NCBI GenBank assembly: GCA_919902775.1
Contig: CAKKRJ010000017.1
Location: 20,495-84,494, forward strand
Origin: Burkholderiaceae bacterium
GTDB lineage: Bacteria; Pseudomonadota; Gammaproteobacteria; Burkholderiales; Burkholderiaceae_C
Reading direction: 5' to 3'
DNA length: 64,000 nucleotides
Position numbers and translations under genes: made by a program. The stretch's first letter is position 1; the number at the start of each line of letters is the position of its first letter. The notes beneath the pieces were generated by a model. It was not told where the DNA came from. It saw only the letters and a program-made list of their open reading frames with translations, and ran no database searches. Below are positions 44,736 to 54,390 of the stretch, piece by piece.

Positions 44736-46913
44736 TCAGCTGACCACGCCGGTGGCGAGCACCCCCAAACCACTGGCCCGCTGGACTTGGCGGGCCATGG
44801 CCTCGCCCAGCAGACCGGCGCGGGGTTCGACCAGCGTCAGATGGTCTTTGGCGCGGGTGATGCCGGTGTAGACCAACTCGCGGGTCAGGATGTCGCCGCC
44901 TGCATCGGGCAGCACCACCACGGTGTGAGAGAACTCCGATCCCTGGCTTTTGTGGATGGTCATGGCAAAGGCCGTTTCCACATGGGCCAGGCGGCTCACG
45001 CTCACGCTGCGCAACTGCTCACCGTCCAGGAACCAGGCGCGCAAGGCTGGGCTGGCTTGGCCGGGCAACACCACGCCCACATCGCCGTTGAACACGCCCA
45101 GCGCCTTGTCGTTGCGGGTGACCATGACGGGGCGGCCCGCAAACCATTCGCCCTCGGGCCGCAGCCACCCTTGCCGGGCCAGGGCTTGTTGCACCTGCTG
45201 GTTGATGGTGCGGTCGCCCCAGTGGCCGTCGTGCACGGCGCACAAAATCCGGAACCCATCAAAGGCCTTGAGCACGCGCTTGACCCAGGCGCTGTGCTGG
45301 TCATCGGGTGTGTCAGAGGTTGTCTGTGCGGATTGTGCGGTCGGCCCCGCCTGGATTTCGCGCAGGTAGTCGGCATAACACGCCGGTGCCAGCGCACGGC
45401 CATGCAGGGCCAGTTGCAGCACCGCATCGGGTTTGACGGGGGCAGGCACCAGAAACACCTTGCCGGGGGTGGGGTTGTCGTCTGTGGCGGTGGCACCGCT
45501 CAGGGCCTGTTGCGTGCCCCGGGTCAGCAGCGCGTAGGCGCCCAGGGGTGCGGGTGGCGCAAACAAGTCGACCGGCGCATCCGCCTGGGCCACGCCGGCG
45601 TTCACGGCTTTGGCCAAGGCGCCAATGTCCGAGCCAAAGCGGTGGCTGTGGCGCAGCATCACGGTTTGCTGGTCGAGCGCACTGCCCGCGCTGGCCGATG
45701 CGCTCAGGTGCTCGCCACAGGTGGCCAGCACATAGGCGCAAGTGTCCGGGTTGTAGCGCGTGTCTTGCGCGTGGGCGCACAAATCGCCCAGCACCGAGCC
45801 GGCTTCGACCGAGGCGAGCTGGTCCTTGTCGCCCAGCAACACCAGTTTGGCGTGCGGCGGCATGGCTTGCAGCAAGGCGGCCATCATTTCCAGATGCACC
45901 ATCGAGGTTTCGTCCACGATCAGCACGTCCAGATCGAGCGGGTGCTGGGCGTTGTGCTTGAACTGGCGGCTGCCCGCGTGCATGCCCAGCAAGGCATGCA
46001 CCGTGCTGGCTTTGCCCATGCGCTCGGTCAGGGCCTGCAAATCGACGGCAGCGCCCAGACTGGATTGCAAGCTGACCAGCGACAGGTCAATCGACTGGCG
46101 CAAGCGCGCCGCCGCCTTGCCGGTGGGCGCGGCCAGTGCCACCCGCAGTTGCGCAGGGTTGGGGCTGGTGGCCAGCAGCAGCGCCAGCAAACGCGCTGCG
46201 GTGTAGGTTTTGCCGGTGCCCGGCCCGCCGGTGATGACCGTGAGGCCGCTGCGCAATGCCAGCGCACAAGCGATCTTTTGCCACTGCGGCTGTGCGGGTT
46301 CAGTGCCAGCCGGTGGCGAATCAAACAAGCGGTCCAGCCAGGCTTTGGCGGCAGCGGTGTCCACATCGGGCTGGGCCGCAGCGCGTTGGCTGACCGCCTG
46401 CGCCACCTGCTGCTCGTACACCCAGTAGCGGCGCAGGTACAGCAAGGGTGCCTCGGGCGTGCCGCCCAGCACCAGCGGCTGGCCGCTGTCTGAAAGCCGC
46501 ATTCGCGCGCAGGGGCGCGCTCCCACAATGTTCGAGGGCATTTTGTGGGAGGTCGCCCCTGCGGCCGAAGGCTGTTCTTTCACATCAAGCATCGCACAGC
46601 GCACCACCGGACTGTGCGCCAGCGCATCCGTCCACACCTGCAAGTCAGTGGGCAAGCGGGCCCACAAGGTGTTCAGCTCGGTTTGGGCCTTCTCGGGCCA
46701 GGCCAGCACAGCCTGCGGCTGGCGCACCAGATCGGCCAGCGGCAGGCAGACATGGCCCCGGCCTTCCATGTGGGAAACCAAGGCGCTGGCCACCAGCACC
46801 GTGGCATCGGCCTGCGGGTCATGGGCCAACACAAAGTCGGCCAGTGCGCTGTCCAGGCGGCGCAGCCAGCCCCGCTCGGACCAGTCTTTGAGGGTGTTCA
46901 GGGTGGCGTTCAT
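44736..46913 (-). CDS. recD: Exodeoxyribonuclease V subunit alpha (RecD) with in-frame REP insertion
   Basis: The fast 5'-3' helicase of RecBCD. The protein has 725 residues, longer than E. coli RecD (about 608). Walker A is GGPGTGKTYTAARLL near residues 226-234; DVLIVDETSMV is Walker B. The start overlaps recB's stop by ATGA. Residues about 111-138 are translated from a pair of REP-like units (46500-46582), adding KEQPSAAGATSHK and then GARPCARM to the N-terminal region before the helicase core, with no stop or frameshift. The rest of the protein looks intact, so it is probably functional, although the insert may disturb the RecC/RecB contact surface. Confidence 0.93.
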   Translation of the reverse strand: MNATLNTLKDWSERGWLRRLDSALADFVLAHDPQADATVLVASALVSHMEGRGHVCLPLADLVRQPQAVLAWPEKAQTELNTLWARLPTDLQVWTDALAHSPVVRCAMLDVKEQPSAAGATSHKMPSNIVGARPCARMRLSDSGQPLVLGGTPEAPLLYLRRYWVYEQQVAQAVSQRAAAQPDVDTAAAKAWLDRLFDSPPAGTEPAQPQWQKIACALALRSGLTVITGGPGTGKTYTAARLLALLLATSPNPAQLRVALAAPTGKAAARLRQSIDLSLVSLQSSLGAAVDLQALTERMGKASTVHALLGMHAGSRQFKHNAQHPLDLDVLIVDETSMVHLEMMAALLQAMPPHAKLVLLGDKDQLASVEAGSVLGDLCAHAQDTRYNPDTCAYVLATCGEHLSASASAGSALDQQTVMLRHSHRFGSDIGALAKAVNAGVAQADAPVDLFAPPAPLGAYALLTRGTQQALSGATATDDNPTPGKVFLVPAPVKPDAVLQLALHGRALAPACYADYLREIQAGPTAQSAQTTSDTPDDQHSAWVKRVLKAFDGFRILCAVHDGHWGDRTINQQVQQALARQGWLRPEGEWFAGRPVMVTRNDKALGVFNGDVGVVLPGQASPALRAWFLDGEQLRSVSVSRLAHVETAFAMTIHKSQGSEFSHTVVVLPDAGGDILTRELVYTGITRAKDHLTLVEPRAGLLGEAMARQVQRASGLGVLATGVVS
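46500..46582. repeat. Convergent REP-like pair inside recD
   Basis: Two GTGG-head units face away from a short middle: the left one reads TGTGGGAGCGCGCCCCTGCG on the minus strand (46501-46527) and the right one TGTGGGAGGTCGCCCCTGCG on the plus strand (46543-46569), followed by CTGTTCTTTCAC as in the other copies. The whole is 83-84 bp, or 28 codons, and keeps recD open. Confidence 0.88.
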
Positions 46914-49900
46914 GCGGTCACTCGGGCAACAGATTCAGGCGCTGGGTCCAGCATGGCGTCCAGCGCGTCCAGACATTCGGTGGGCAGGGTCAGGGTGCAG
47001 GTGCCGCCTGCGGGGCCATGAATGCCGCGCAAGAACAGATACACCGCACCGCCCAGGTGCTTTGCCGGGTCATAGCTTGCGCCCAATCGGCTGCGCAGCA
47101 AGCGGTGCAGCGCCAGGCCGTAGACGGCGGCCTGCACGTCGTAGCGGTGTTTTGCCATCTCGGCTTGCAGATGCTCGGCGCTAAAGTCACTGTCGGTCTG
47201 CCCCAGGGCATTTGATTTGTAGTCGAGCACCCAATAGCGTCCCTCATGCTCAAACACCAAATCCATGAAGCCCATCAACATGCCGTGCAGCGTGCTGGTT
47301 TGCAGGCGTGGGCGCGGCACGCCGGGCAAGAGGTGCTGGCGGCACAGCGCGTCGATGGCGGCGGTCTCGATCTGGCGCGCGGGCAACCAGAACTCCATCT
47401 CGGAGCGCACGCTGGTCATCTGGGCCAAAGTCACGTTCAGACCCGGCAAGGGGCTGTTGACCACATCGGTCAGCCAGCCCACCAGCGCGGGCGCGCTGTC
47501 TTTGTGGTCGCGCTCACAGCGGGCTTGCAAGCGGGCGGACAAGCTGGCGTTGTCTTGGAGCGCAAAGCCTTCGGCCGACAACCAGTCGAGCTGCTGGTGC
47601 AGCCAGTTGCCCGTGATCGGGCCGCGTTTGAAGCTGTGCCAGATGGGCGCGGGCGCGTCGCTGGCGCTGGCGGTCTGGGCAGAGTTGGTGGCGCTTTCTG
47701 CTGCTGCGTCTGCGCCTGCGTTGGTGTGTGCGTCTGTCTCCGCTTGGTTTTCATCGTCGGCGGGGCGCTGCTGATGCAAGGGCGAGAGCGCGCTGGTCGG
47801 CACCGTGCCATCCGCTTTCAGATCGCGGGTCAGGCGCGAATAGCTGGCGATGCCCCAATGGCGGTCAAAGTCGGCCTGGTATTCGGGCGGCAGCTGCAAG
47901 GCGGGCAAACTGCCCCGGGCCGCCAGGCGGCTCACGGCGGTTGGCGCCGTGGCGGGCACCAGCGCGATGCCGTCACAGCCGCGCGCCCAGGCTTGCAGCG
48001 GGTCCAGCCAGTCGGCGGCTTCGCGCTCATCCGTGCCACCGAGCAGGTAGCCGATGGCGCTTTGCTGGGTTTTGCAGGCCTTGCCGTTGCCCACCTTGAC
48101 CGTCGTAAAGCCCAGCCACACAGCATGGCGTGGACGGGTCATGGCCACATACAGCAGGCGCAAGTCTTCGCGCATGCGTTCTTGCTCAAATCGGATCTTG
48201 GCCTCGTCATCGATGTCCAGCACCAGTTCCCGACCACCCTCGGCCAACGGCAGCTGGGCCGATTTGACGAACCGTGCATCAAAGCCCCGAAAGCTGGTAG
48301 CAAACGGCAGGCACACCACTGGGTATTCCAGCCCCTTGCTGGCGTGGATGGTGACGATCTTGACCAGTTCGGCATCGCTCTCCAGGCGCACCACCTGTTC
48401 GTCGGTCTGTTCGGCGTTTTCAGCGATCTGGTTCATCAACCAACGGATCAGCGCTTGCTCGCCTTCCAGGTCGCCGCTGGCGTTTTGCAGCAGTTCGGCC
48501 AGGTGCAAATAATTGGTCAGGCTGCGCTCGCCGCCACCGCTGCCACCGCCGCTTTGGGCCATCCAGCGGGCCGCCAGCCCAAAGCGGTGCAGCGTCTGGC
48601 GCAGCATGGCCAGCACACCCTGGCTCAGCCAGGTCTGGCGCAGTTCACGCAGGGTCTGAACGTGCGCATCAAACACCTCGTCTTCGGTGGCCAGTTGGGT
48701 CAGCGCATCCAGCGGCAGGCCCACGCTGGCCAGCGCCAGCGCGGCGCGCACCCGTTGCGAATCTTGTGGGGTGGCCACGGCACGCAGCCAGTGCACCAGG
48801 TCGCGGGCCTCGTCGCTTTGGTAAACCGAGTCCTTGTCGGACAAGTAGACCGACGCCACGTGGCGCTTTTGCAGGGCGCGGCGCAGGGCGGCGGCTTCTT
48901 TGCCTATGCGCACCAAGATGGCGATGTCGCTGGGGCGCAGCCTTTGAAAGGGCTCACCCGCTTGCGCAAAGCCGTTGTCCGGGTCGTTCAGCCAGCTGAC
49001 GATTTGCTCGGCGCATCGCTCGGCAAACACCTTGCGCGCCACGCCCATGCTTTGCAGCGCCAGGTCATGCACCAAGGTGATGGCGGGCAAGGGCCCGTTG
49101 GCGTTGACCCAGCTTTCTTTGCGGCCATGTGCGCGCACGTCGACAAAAGGCAAGGGATTGCCCCGGGCTGCGGTGTTCTCGCCCTTGAACTGGAAAGCCC
49201 CGGCAGGCAGCAGCGCCTCGGCCTGCAAAAAGCCGTGGTTCACCGCCTTGACCAGCGGGTCGGTCGAGCGGTAATTGACCGACAGCGCATAGTGCCGCCC
49301 GTGTGTGGCGCGGCGCGCTTGCAGGTAGCTGTAAATGTCGGCCCCGCGAAAGCCGTAGATCGATTGCTTGGGGTCGCCGATCAGCAGCAAGACCCGCTCA
49401 GGTGCGTTGTCGGCCGTGCGGTAAATCTGCTCAAAAATGCCGTATTGGATGGGCGAGGTGTCCTGAAATTCGTCGATCAGGGCCACCGGGTATTGCGCTG
49501 CGATGCGCTCACGCAGGCGCTCGCCGTTGGGGCCTTTGAGCGCGGCGTGCAGGCGCTCCAGCAGATCAGAAAAACCAAAAGTGCCTTGCTGGCGTTTGAG
49601 CTGGCGCATCTGCTCGGTCACGCTGGCGGCGGCGTGGCGGCGGGCAAAGGCGCTGGGCTGGGGCAACTTTTGCAGCAGGACTTGCAAGCCAGCAAACTCA
49701 GCAAAGACCGGCGGCAAATGGGGCATCAGGCCGTCGCTGCGGGCCTCGGCCAGGCCCTCGGGGGTGAGCCGCTCCCAACCGCTTCCCAATTTGGGCACCA
49801 CGGCTTCGTCTTCGCCATGCGCCCAGGCGCGCAAAACGTCGAGCCATCCGGTGATCCGCCCGATCTGAAAACGCTGGCCGTTCCAGCCATTTTTATTTGG

Positions 49901-50707
49901 CGGCACCTGAGCGTGCACATAGTCACGCAGCTGCGGCTCCAGCGCTTGCCACTGCAGACGGATCGTGTTCAGCTCTTGCTGCTGTTCGCTGCGGCCCTGC
50001 GCCAGGGCGTTGCTCAAGCTGCCCTGGTGCACAGACGCGCCGTCGAGCTTGTCTTTCAGATCTTTCACATCGCCGAGCAAGGCGTCCACTCCCGACCAGA
50101 TGGCCAACACCTCAGACAGCGCTTGCGGCGCCAGGCCGTAGCACTGCCTGCGCCAGTAATCCTGCACGGCCTGGGTGAGCAAGGCCTGCTCGTCGGCGAC
50201 CAGTTCTTCTTCAAACAAGCTGCCACTGTCAAACGCGTGTTCGCACAGCATGCGCTGGCACCAGGCGTCGATGGTGTGCACGCTGGCTTCGTCCATGCAT
50301 TCGGCGGCCATGGCCAGGCGCCAAGCGGCGTGCTGACGCTCGGCCTGCGTGGGGTAGTCAGCCAACAATTTCTGCAAAAAAGTGTCTTCGGCTTTGGGCG
50401 TGGCCTCGCCCCGAAAGCAACGGGCCGATTCGATCAAGCGCGCCCGGATGCGGTCAGACAGTTCGCGTGTCGCGGCACGGGTGAAGGTCATCACCAGGAT
50501 GTCGGCCGGCATCAGTGCCCGCTCAAATTTGGTTTCGGGCGTGCCGTGGCCCAGCACCAGGCGCACATACAGGGCGGCAATCGTCCAGGTTTTGCCGGTG
50601 CCGGCGCTGGCCTCGATCAGGCTCGAGCCCTTGAGGGGAAAGTGCTCGGCGATCAGCGGCAATGACGCGGACGGGGCATCGGTCGTGTTCGGCTTCATTT
50701 GGTTCAT
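46910..50707 (-). CDS. recB: Exodeoxyribonuclease V subunit beta (RecB)
   Basis: The 3'-5' helicase and the nuclease of RecBCD, 1265 residues from the ATG at 50707, which overlaps recC's stop and has GGAGG upstream. The Walker A is EASAGTGKTWT near residue 33, and UvrD-type helicase motifs follow (LIDEFQDTSPIQ, LLIGDPKQSIYGFRGAD, TIHASKGLEYPVV). The C-terminal nuclease domain has GFMDLVFEHEGRYWVLDYKSN, with the metal-binding Asp and Lys of the VLDYKSN motif. It overlaps recD by 4 bp. Confidence 0.95.
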   Translation of the reverse strand: MNQMKPNTTDAPSASLPLIAEHFPLKGSSLIEASAGTGKTWTIAALYVRLVLGHGTPETKFERALMPADILVMTFTRAATRELSDRIRARLIESARCFRGEATPKAEDTFLQKLLADYPTQAERQHAAWRLAMAAECMDEASVHTIDAWCQRMLCEHAFDSGSLFEEELVADEQALLTQAVQDYWRRQCYGLAPQALSEVLAIWSGVDALLGDVKDLKDKLDGASVHQGSLSNALAQGRSEQQQELNTIRLQWQALEPQLRDYVHAQVPPNKNGWNGQRFQIGRITGWLDVLRAWAHGEDEAVVPKLGSGWERLTPEGLAEARSDGLMPHLPPVFAEFAGLQVLLQKLPQPSAFARRHAAASVTEQMRQLKRQQGTFGFSDLLERLHAALKGPNGERLRERIAAQYPVALIDEFQDTSPIQYGIFEQIYRTADNAPERVLLLIGDPKQSIYGFRGADIYSYLQARRATHGRHYALSVNYRSTDPLVKAVNHGFLQAEALLPAGAFQFKGENTAARGNPLPFVDVRAHGRKESWVNANGPLPAITLVHDLALQSMGVARKVFAERCAEQIVSWLNDPDNGFAQAGEPFQRLRPSDIAILVRIGKEAAALRRALQKRHVASVYLSDKDSVYQSDEARDLVHWLRAVATPQDSQRVRAALALASVGLPLDALTQLATEDEVFDAHVQTLRELRQTWLSQGVLAMLRQTLHRFGLAARWMAQSGGGSGGGERSLTNYLHLAELLQNASGDLEGEQALIRWLMNQIAENAEQTDEQVVRLESDAELVKIVTIHASKGLEYPVVCLPFATSFRGFDARFVKSAQLPLAEGGRELVLDIDDEAKIRFEQERMREDLRLLYVAMTRPRHAVWLGFTTVKVGNGKACKTQQSAIGYLLGGTDEREAADWLDPLQAWARGCDGIALVPATAPTAVSRLAARGSLPALQLPPEYQADFDRHWGIASYSRLTRDLKADGTVPTSALSPLHQQRPADDENQAETDAHTNAGADAAAESATNSAQTASASDAPAPIWHSFKRGPITGNWLHQQLDWLSAEGFALQDNASLSARLQARCERDHKDSAPALVGWLTDVVNSPLPGLNVTLAQMTSVRSEMEFWLPARQIETAAIDALCRQHLLPGVPRPRLQTSTLHGMLMGFMDLVFEHEGRYWVLDYKSNALGQTDSDFSAEHLQAEMAKHRYDVQAAVYGLALHRLLRSRLGASYDPAKHLGGAVYLFLRGIHGPAGGTCTLTLPTECLDALDAMLDPAPESVARVTA

Positions 50708-53700
50708 CAAAAGGCCTCCGCTGGGGCATAAGGGTGGGCGGTGACGCAAGCCACAGCCCATTCGAGCAGCGGGCCATACACCTGACGCGCCAAGGCGCTG
50801 GCGTCTTGGCCGTCGGCGGTGCGGGCAGCGCACAGGGCTTCAAAGTCTGGGAACACCCGAGCCAGACACATGTCGCGCACATCGGCCAGTTGCACGCTCA
50901 TGGCGTCGCCTCCGCCTTCGTAAGCGATTTCAGCCAAGTTATCGGTTGTTTTGTCTTCCTCGCTGTGGGCTGCTTTGGCCAGCACCAAAGCGGTTTTGAG
51001 CGGCAGCGGCAAGGGCCCTTGCTGGCCTTGCAGCCACACGGCCAGCAAAGTGTCCAGCACGGCACCGGCCTGCTCTGCGGGCATGGGGCGGATGTGCAGT
51101 TCGCCGTCTTGCCCCACCACGCGCCCGTGCAGCGCCTGCCCGGCAGCCGCCGCCAACAGGGATTGCAACCAGGGGCGCAGCAATTTTTCAGGGCGCGGTA
51201 GAGCCTGCTTTTTCTCCGTGGTGGTGATCTTGCTGGGCTCCAGCAGCACCCAGCTGCGTTCACCGGCATGGTTTTGGTAAACCGCGTCGATCCAGTCGCG
51301 CAGCACCACCGTTGAATGCCGACCCTGGTGGCTGTGGCCAACGGCCACGCGCTCGGCCGCCATGGGAAAGGCTTGCCCCACTTCGGCCCAAGCCTGGGCC
51401 ATGGCGGTCAGCTTGCCTTGCAGCTCGGATTTTTTGAGCTGACCCAAGCCCTGCATGGGCAAGTCGCCCGCGCGTTGCAAGGCGTCGAGCCGGGTGCTGA
51501 TCACCGCGTCCAGCCCCTGGCACTGCTGCGGCGCGGGCCAGTGGCGGGTCTGCGATGCGATCAACTGGTAGTTCTCCAGCCCGTCCAGGTCAAAGGCTTC
51601 AGTGTCGCCCGGCTCTTCTTCAGGGCTCCAGAAGCTCACGCCAAGACGCTCCTTGAAGAACGCCTTGACCGGGTTGCGGAAAAACTGCACCAGACGGTCC
51701 AGATCCAGCGGTGCGCTGGTGTCGGGCGCGGCCAGGTCAACGCGGACCGCCTGCGCTGGCGTGTCGTCCTGTGCGCTGTGCGCGCCGCGCCATTCGCGAG
51801 CATAGGTCAGCAAGGGCGATTGATCTTCAAAATACCGGCGGCTGAACGGTTGCAGCGGGTGCGCGGTGGTGCGCGCTTCGAGCGCAGGCTCGCCCCAGGC
51901 CGAGGCGATGTAATCGCGCAACTGCGACACCAGCACCGAGGGCGGCTGCTCGCTGTTGTTGCGCACGCTGCGGCCTGTCCAGCTGACGTACAGCACACGG
52001 CGGGCCGACAGCAGCGCTTCGAGCATGAGCTGGCGGTCGTCGTGCTGGCGTGAGCGGTCACCCGGGCGGAACATGCCGCGCAGGCCCATCAGGTCAAAGT
52101 CACTGCGCTGGCTGCGGCGCGGGTAATCGCCGTCGTTCATGCCCAGCAGGCACACCACCTCAAACGGGATGGCACGCATGGGCATGAGCGTGCAAAAGGT
52201 CACGCCGCCGGCCCGAAAACGTTGCTCCAGGCGTGGCATTTGCAATGCGTCCATCCAGCCGTGACGCAGCGCCGCGAGGCCGACTTCTTGCGCAAAGCCG
52301 GCCTGCTCGCAAGCGCGCCGCCAATGGCCCAGGCCATCGCAGAGCGCATTCAATGCTTGGGCGTCCGTCTCATCGGCCGCCTTGAACAAAGCCGTCAACA
52401 GCCATTGGGCGTGCTCGCACCAGGCTTCGGGCGTGGCCACGCTTTGCGTGCGCTGCCACCAGTCGCCCAGGGTTTGCAAGAGGTGCGCCAGACTGCCTGC
52501 CAGCTCGGCGTCCAGCCCGCCCACCTCGGCATAAGGCTCGATGCCCCGCCAGCCAGCCACATTGGGCAAGCCATCCATAGACCCCGAGGCATAGCCCAGC
52601 AGCATGCGTTGCAGGCCAAACCAGGCGCTGTTTTGCTCGCCGCACGCGGCCAGGTCCAGCTGCGCACGCTGCGCGGCATGCAGGCCCCAGCGGATGCCTG
52701 CACCGCTCATCCACTGCGTGAGTTGGGGCAATTTGTCGGGGGCAATGCCAAAGCGCTTGGCCACGGCGGGCACTTCGAGCAAATCGATCAATTCACTCAA
52801 ACCACAGCGCTGCGCGGGCAGACCCAGCAACCCATCGACCGACAAAATCACCGGGCTGCTCGATTTGGCGCTCAGGTCGGCAATGTCGTAGGGGATGAAA
52901 CGCTTGTCGCTGCGCGCGTATTGGCCAAACACGGCGCGGATCGCCGGGGCCATGCTCTGCACATCGGGCACCATGACCACGATGTCACGCGGGTTCAGCG
53001 CGCTGCCCTGATCACGGCGGGCCAGCAAGGCCAGCAACTGGTCGTGCAGCACTTCGAGTTCTCGCACCGGGCTGTGCGCCACATGGAACACCACCGAACG
53101 GTCGCCCTCGGCCAGCGGTGCGTCGTCGTGGCGCGTGCCCAAGGGCTCCAGATCGCGGATGCGCTGCTGCACCCGGGTCAGCATGGGCGTGTTGGCGGTC
53201 TCAGGTGTTTCGTCAAACAGGTCGATGCGCAGCGACGGGAAGGCCTGCGCCGTGGCCACGGCATCGTCAAACGCATCGAGCTGGCGCACAAAATCGCGCC
53301 CCTGCCGGCCCCAGGCGGCCAGCAGCGGGTGGGCGTGCAAATGCATGTCTTGCAGCTCGGGCGTTGGGCGGCCTGGCTCGCGCAAGGCATGGCGGCGGCG
53401 CTGGGTGCGGAACAGTTCCCGCCCATCCATGATGTCGCCCCAATAAAAGCGGCAGGGGTTGGACACGGCCAAAATGACCTGGCTGTGCGGGGCCAGCGCG
53501 GCCAGCATCTCCAGCATGGCGTCCGGGATGTGGCTCATGCCAAACACCACCAGGCGGCGCGGCAGGCGGCCTGCAAAATCTTCACCGCTTTGCAACTTGT
53601 GCAACACCTGACGGTGCAGATCAGGCCGCGTGGCGCTGCGCTGCTCAGGCGTCAGAGTGCCCAGCAGCGCGCGCCACAGCGCCGGTTGCCAGCGCTGGTC

Positions 53701-54258
53701 TTCGGCCAGGGCCTGCGACTGGCCCGAGGCGTCGCGCAGTTCGTCGCGTCCAGCGGCCCAGGCCTGCAACCAGTCGCTGCGGTAGTTCTGGTATTGGTCA
53801 AACAAGTCGGCCAACTGGCTGGCCAGTTGCAGCAAGCGGGTGTCATCGGCTGCGCCAGATGTGGCGGCAGGATCGAGGTAACGCGCCATGGGGGCGAATT
53901 CGGGCTGCGCCAGCAAGCCCGGCAGGACCTGCATGAGCCGCCAAGTCATGGGCAATTTGTCGAGCGGCGATTCACGCGGCACCGCCTGCGCGCCCAACAC
54001 CTGGCGGTAAGCGCGCCAGACAAAACGCCCGGGCAAATCGACACGCGCCGCCGAACACACGCCCAACTGCTGCGCTTGCGTCATCTTGAACCACTCGGCT
54101 ATGCCGTTGCTTTGCACCAGCACCACTTCTTCTTCGAGCGGCCCCAGCGGGTGCCCGCCCAGCCAGGTGATCAGCGTCTGCGCCAAATCCTCGGACCGGT
54201 TGCCGTGCAACACGATGAAGCCGGGGGCTATGGGGTTTGGGCTGTTGGAGGGGGTCAT
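50707..54258 (-). CDS. recC: Exodeoxyribonuclease V subunit gamma (RecC)
   Basis: The Chi-recognition scaffold of RecBCD, 1183 residues from the ATG at 54258 (the frame to 54357 lies in the acs terminator region). N-terminal IVLHGNRSEDLAQTL and VLVQSNGIAEWFKM are the standard RecC opening; further in are VFGMSHIPDAMLEML, LSVDGLLGLPAQRCG and PFEVVCLLGMNDGDYPRR. It leads the recC-recB-recD operon. Its start is about 84 bp downstream of the acs terminator, so the operon probably has its own promoter. Confidence 0.94.
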   Translation of the reverse strand: MTPSNSPNPIAPGFIVLHGNRSEDLAQTLITWLGGHPLGPLEEEVVLVQSNGIAEWFKMTQAQQLGVCSAARVDLPGRFVWRAYRQVLGAQAVPRESPLDKLPMTWRLMQVLPGLLAQPEFAPMARYLDPAATSGAADDTRLLQLASQLADLFDQYQNYRSDWLQAWAAGRDELRDASGQSQALAEDQRWQPALWRALLGTLTPEQRSATRPDLHRQVLHKLQSGEDFAGRLPRRLVVFGMSHIPDAMLEMLAALAPHSQVILAVSNPCRFYWGDIMDGRELFRTQRRRHALREPGRPTPELQDMHLHAHPLLAAWGRQGRDFVRQLDAFDDAVATAQAFPSLRIDLFDETPETANTPMLTRVQQRIRDLEPLGTRHDDAPLAEGDRSVVFHVAHSPVRELEVLHDQLLALLARRDQGSALNPRDIVVMVPDVQSMAPAIRAVFGQYARSDKRFIPYDIADLSAKSSSPVILSVDGLLGLPAQRCGLSELIDLLEVPAVAKRFGIAPDKLPQLTQWMSGAGIRWGLHAAQRAQLDLAACGEQNSAWFGLQRMLLGYASGSMDGLPNVAGWRGIEPYAEVGGLDAELAGSLAHLLQTLGDWWQRTQSVATPEAWCEHAQWLLTALFKAADETDAQALNALCDGLGHWRRACEQAGFAQEVGLAALRHGWMDALQMPRLEQRFRAGGVTFCTLMPMRAIPFEVVCLLGMNDGDYPRRSQRSDFDLMGLRGMFRPGDRSRQHDDRQLMLEALLSARRVLYVSWTGRSVRNNSEQPPSVLVSQLRDYIASAWGEPALEARTTAHPLQPFSRRYFEDQSPLLTYAREWRGAHSAQDDTPAQAVRVDLAAPDTSAPLDLDRLVQFFRNPVKAFFKERLGVSFWSPEEEPGDTEAFDLDGLENYQLIASQTRHWPAPQQCQGLDAVISTRLDALQRAGDLPMQGLGQLKKSELQGKLTAMAQAWAEVGQAFPMAAERVAVGHSHQGRHSTVVLRDWIDAVYQNHAGERSWVLLEPSKITTTEKKQALPRPEKLLRPWLQSLLAAAAGQALHGRVVGQDGELHIRPMPAEQAGAVLDTLLAVWLQGQQGPLPLPLKTALVLAKAAHSEEDKTTDNLAEIAYEGGGDAMSVQLADVRDMCLARVFPDFEALCAARTADGQDASALARQVYGPLLEWAVACVTAHPYAPAEAF

Positions 54259-54341
54259 CAAGGCGTCCTGGGCAATTGGCGCTGGAGTGAAAAGCGATGA
54301 CGATTGTTCACCGGAAAGCAGGCTTTGCCGGGCTGAGCCAT

Positions 54342-54369
54342 AAAAAAAGCGCCGCAAGCGGCGCTTTTT
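54342..54369 (-). terminator. Rho-independent terminator of acs
   Basis: A GC-rich stem AGCGCC/GGCGCT (extended by A:T pairs) with a 6-nt loop and a long T run on the minus strand, 22 bp after the acs stop codon. It separates acs from recCBD. Confidence 0.88.
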
Positions 54370-54390
54370 GAACTGAAGCCGACAAGCGGA

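Noticed and set aside
44736..46913. recD as a broken gene because of the repeat insertion
   Set aside because: The insert length is a multiple of three, contains no stop in frame, and all helicase motifs downstream are intact.
47246..50665. 1139-residue plus-strand ORF opposite recB
   Set aside because: It is exactly antisense to a clear RecB, has no recognisable domain, and its composition (His, Gln, Gly rich) is typical of frames antisense to high-GC genes.
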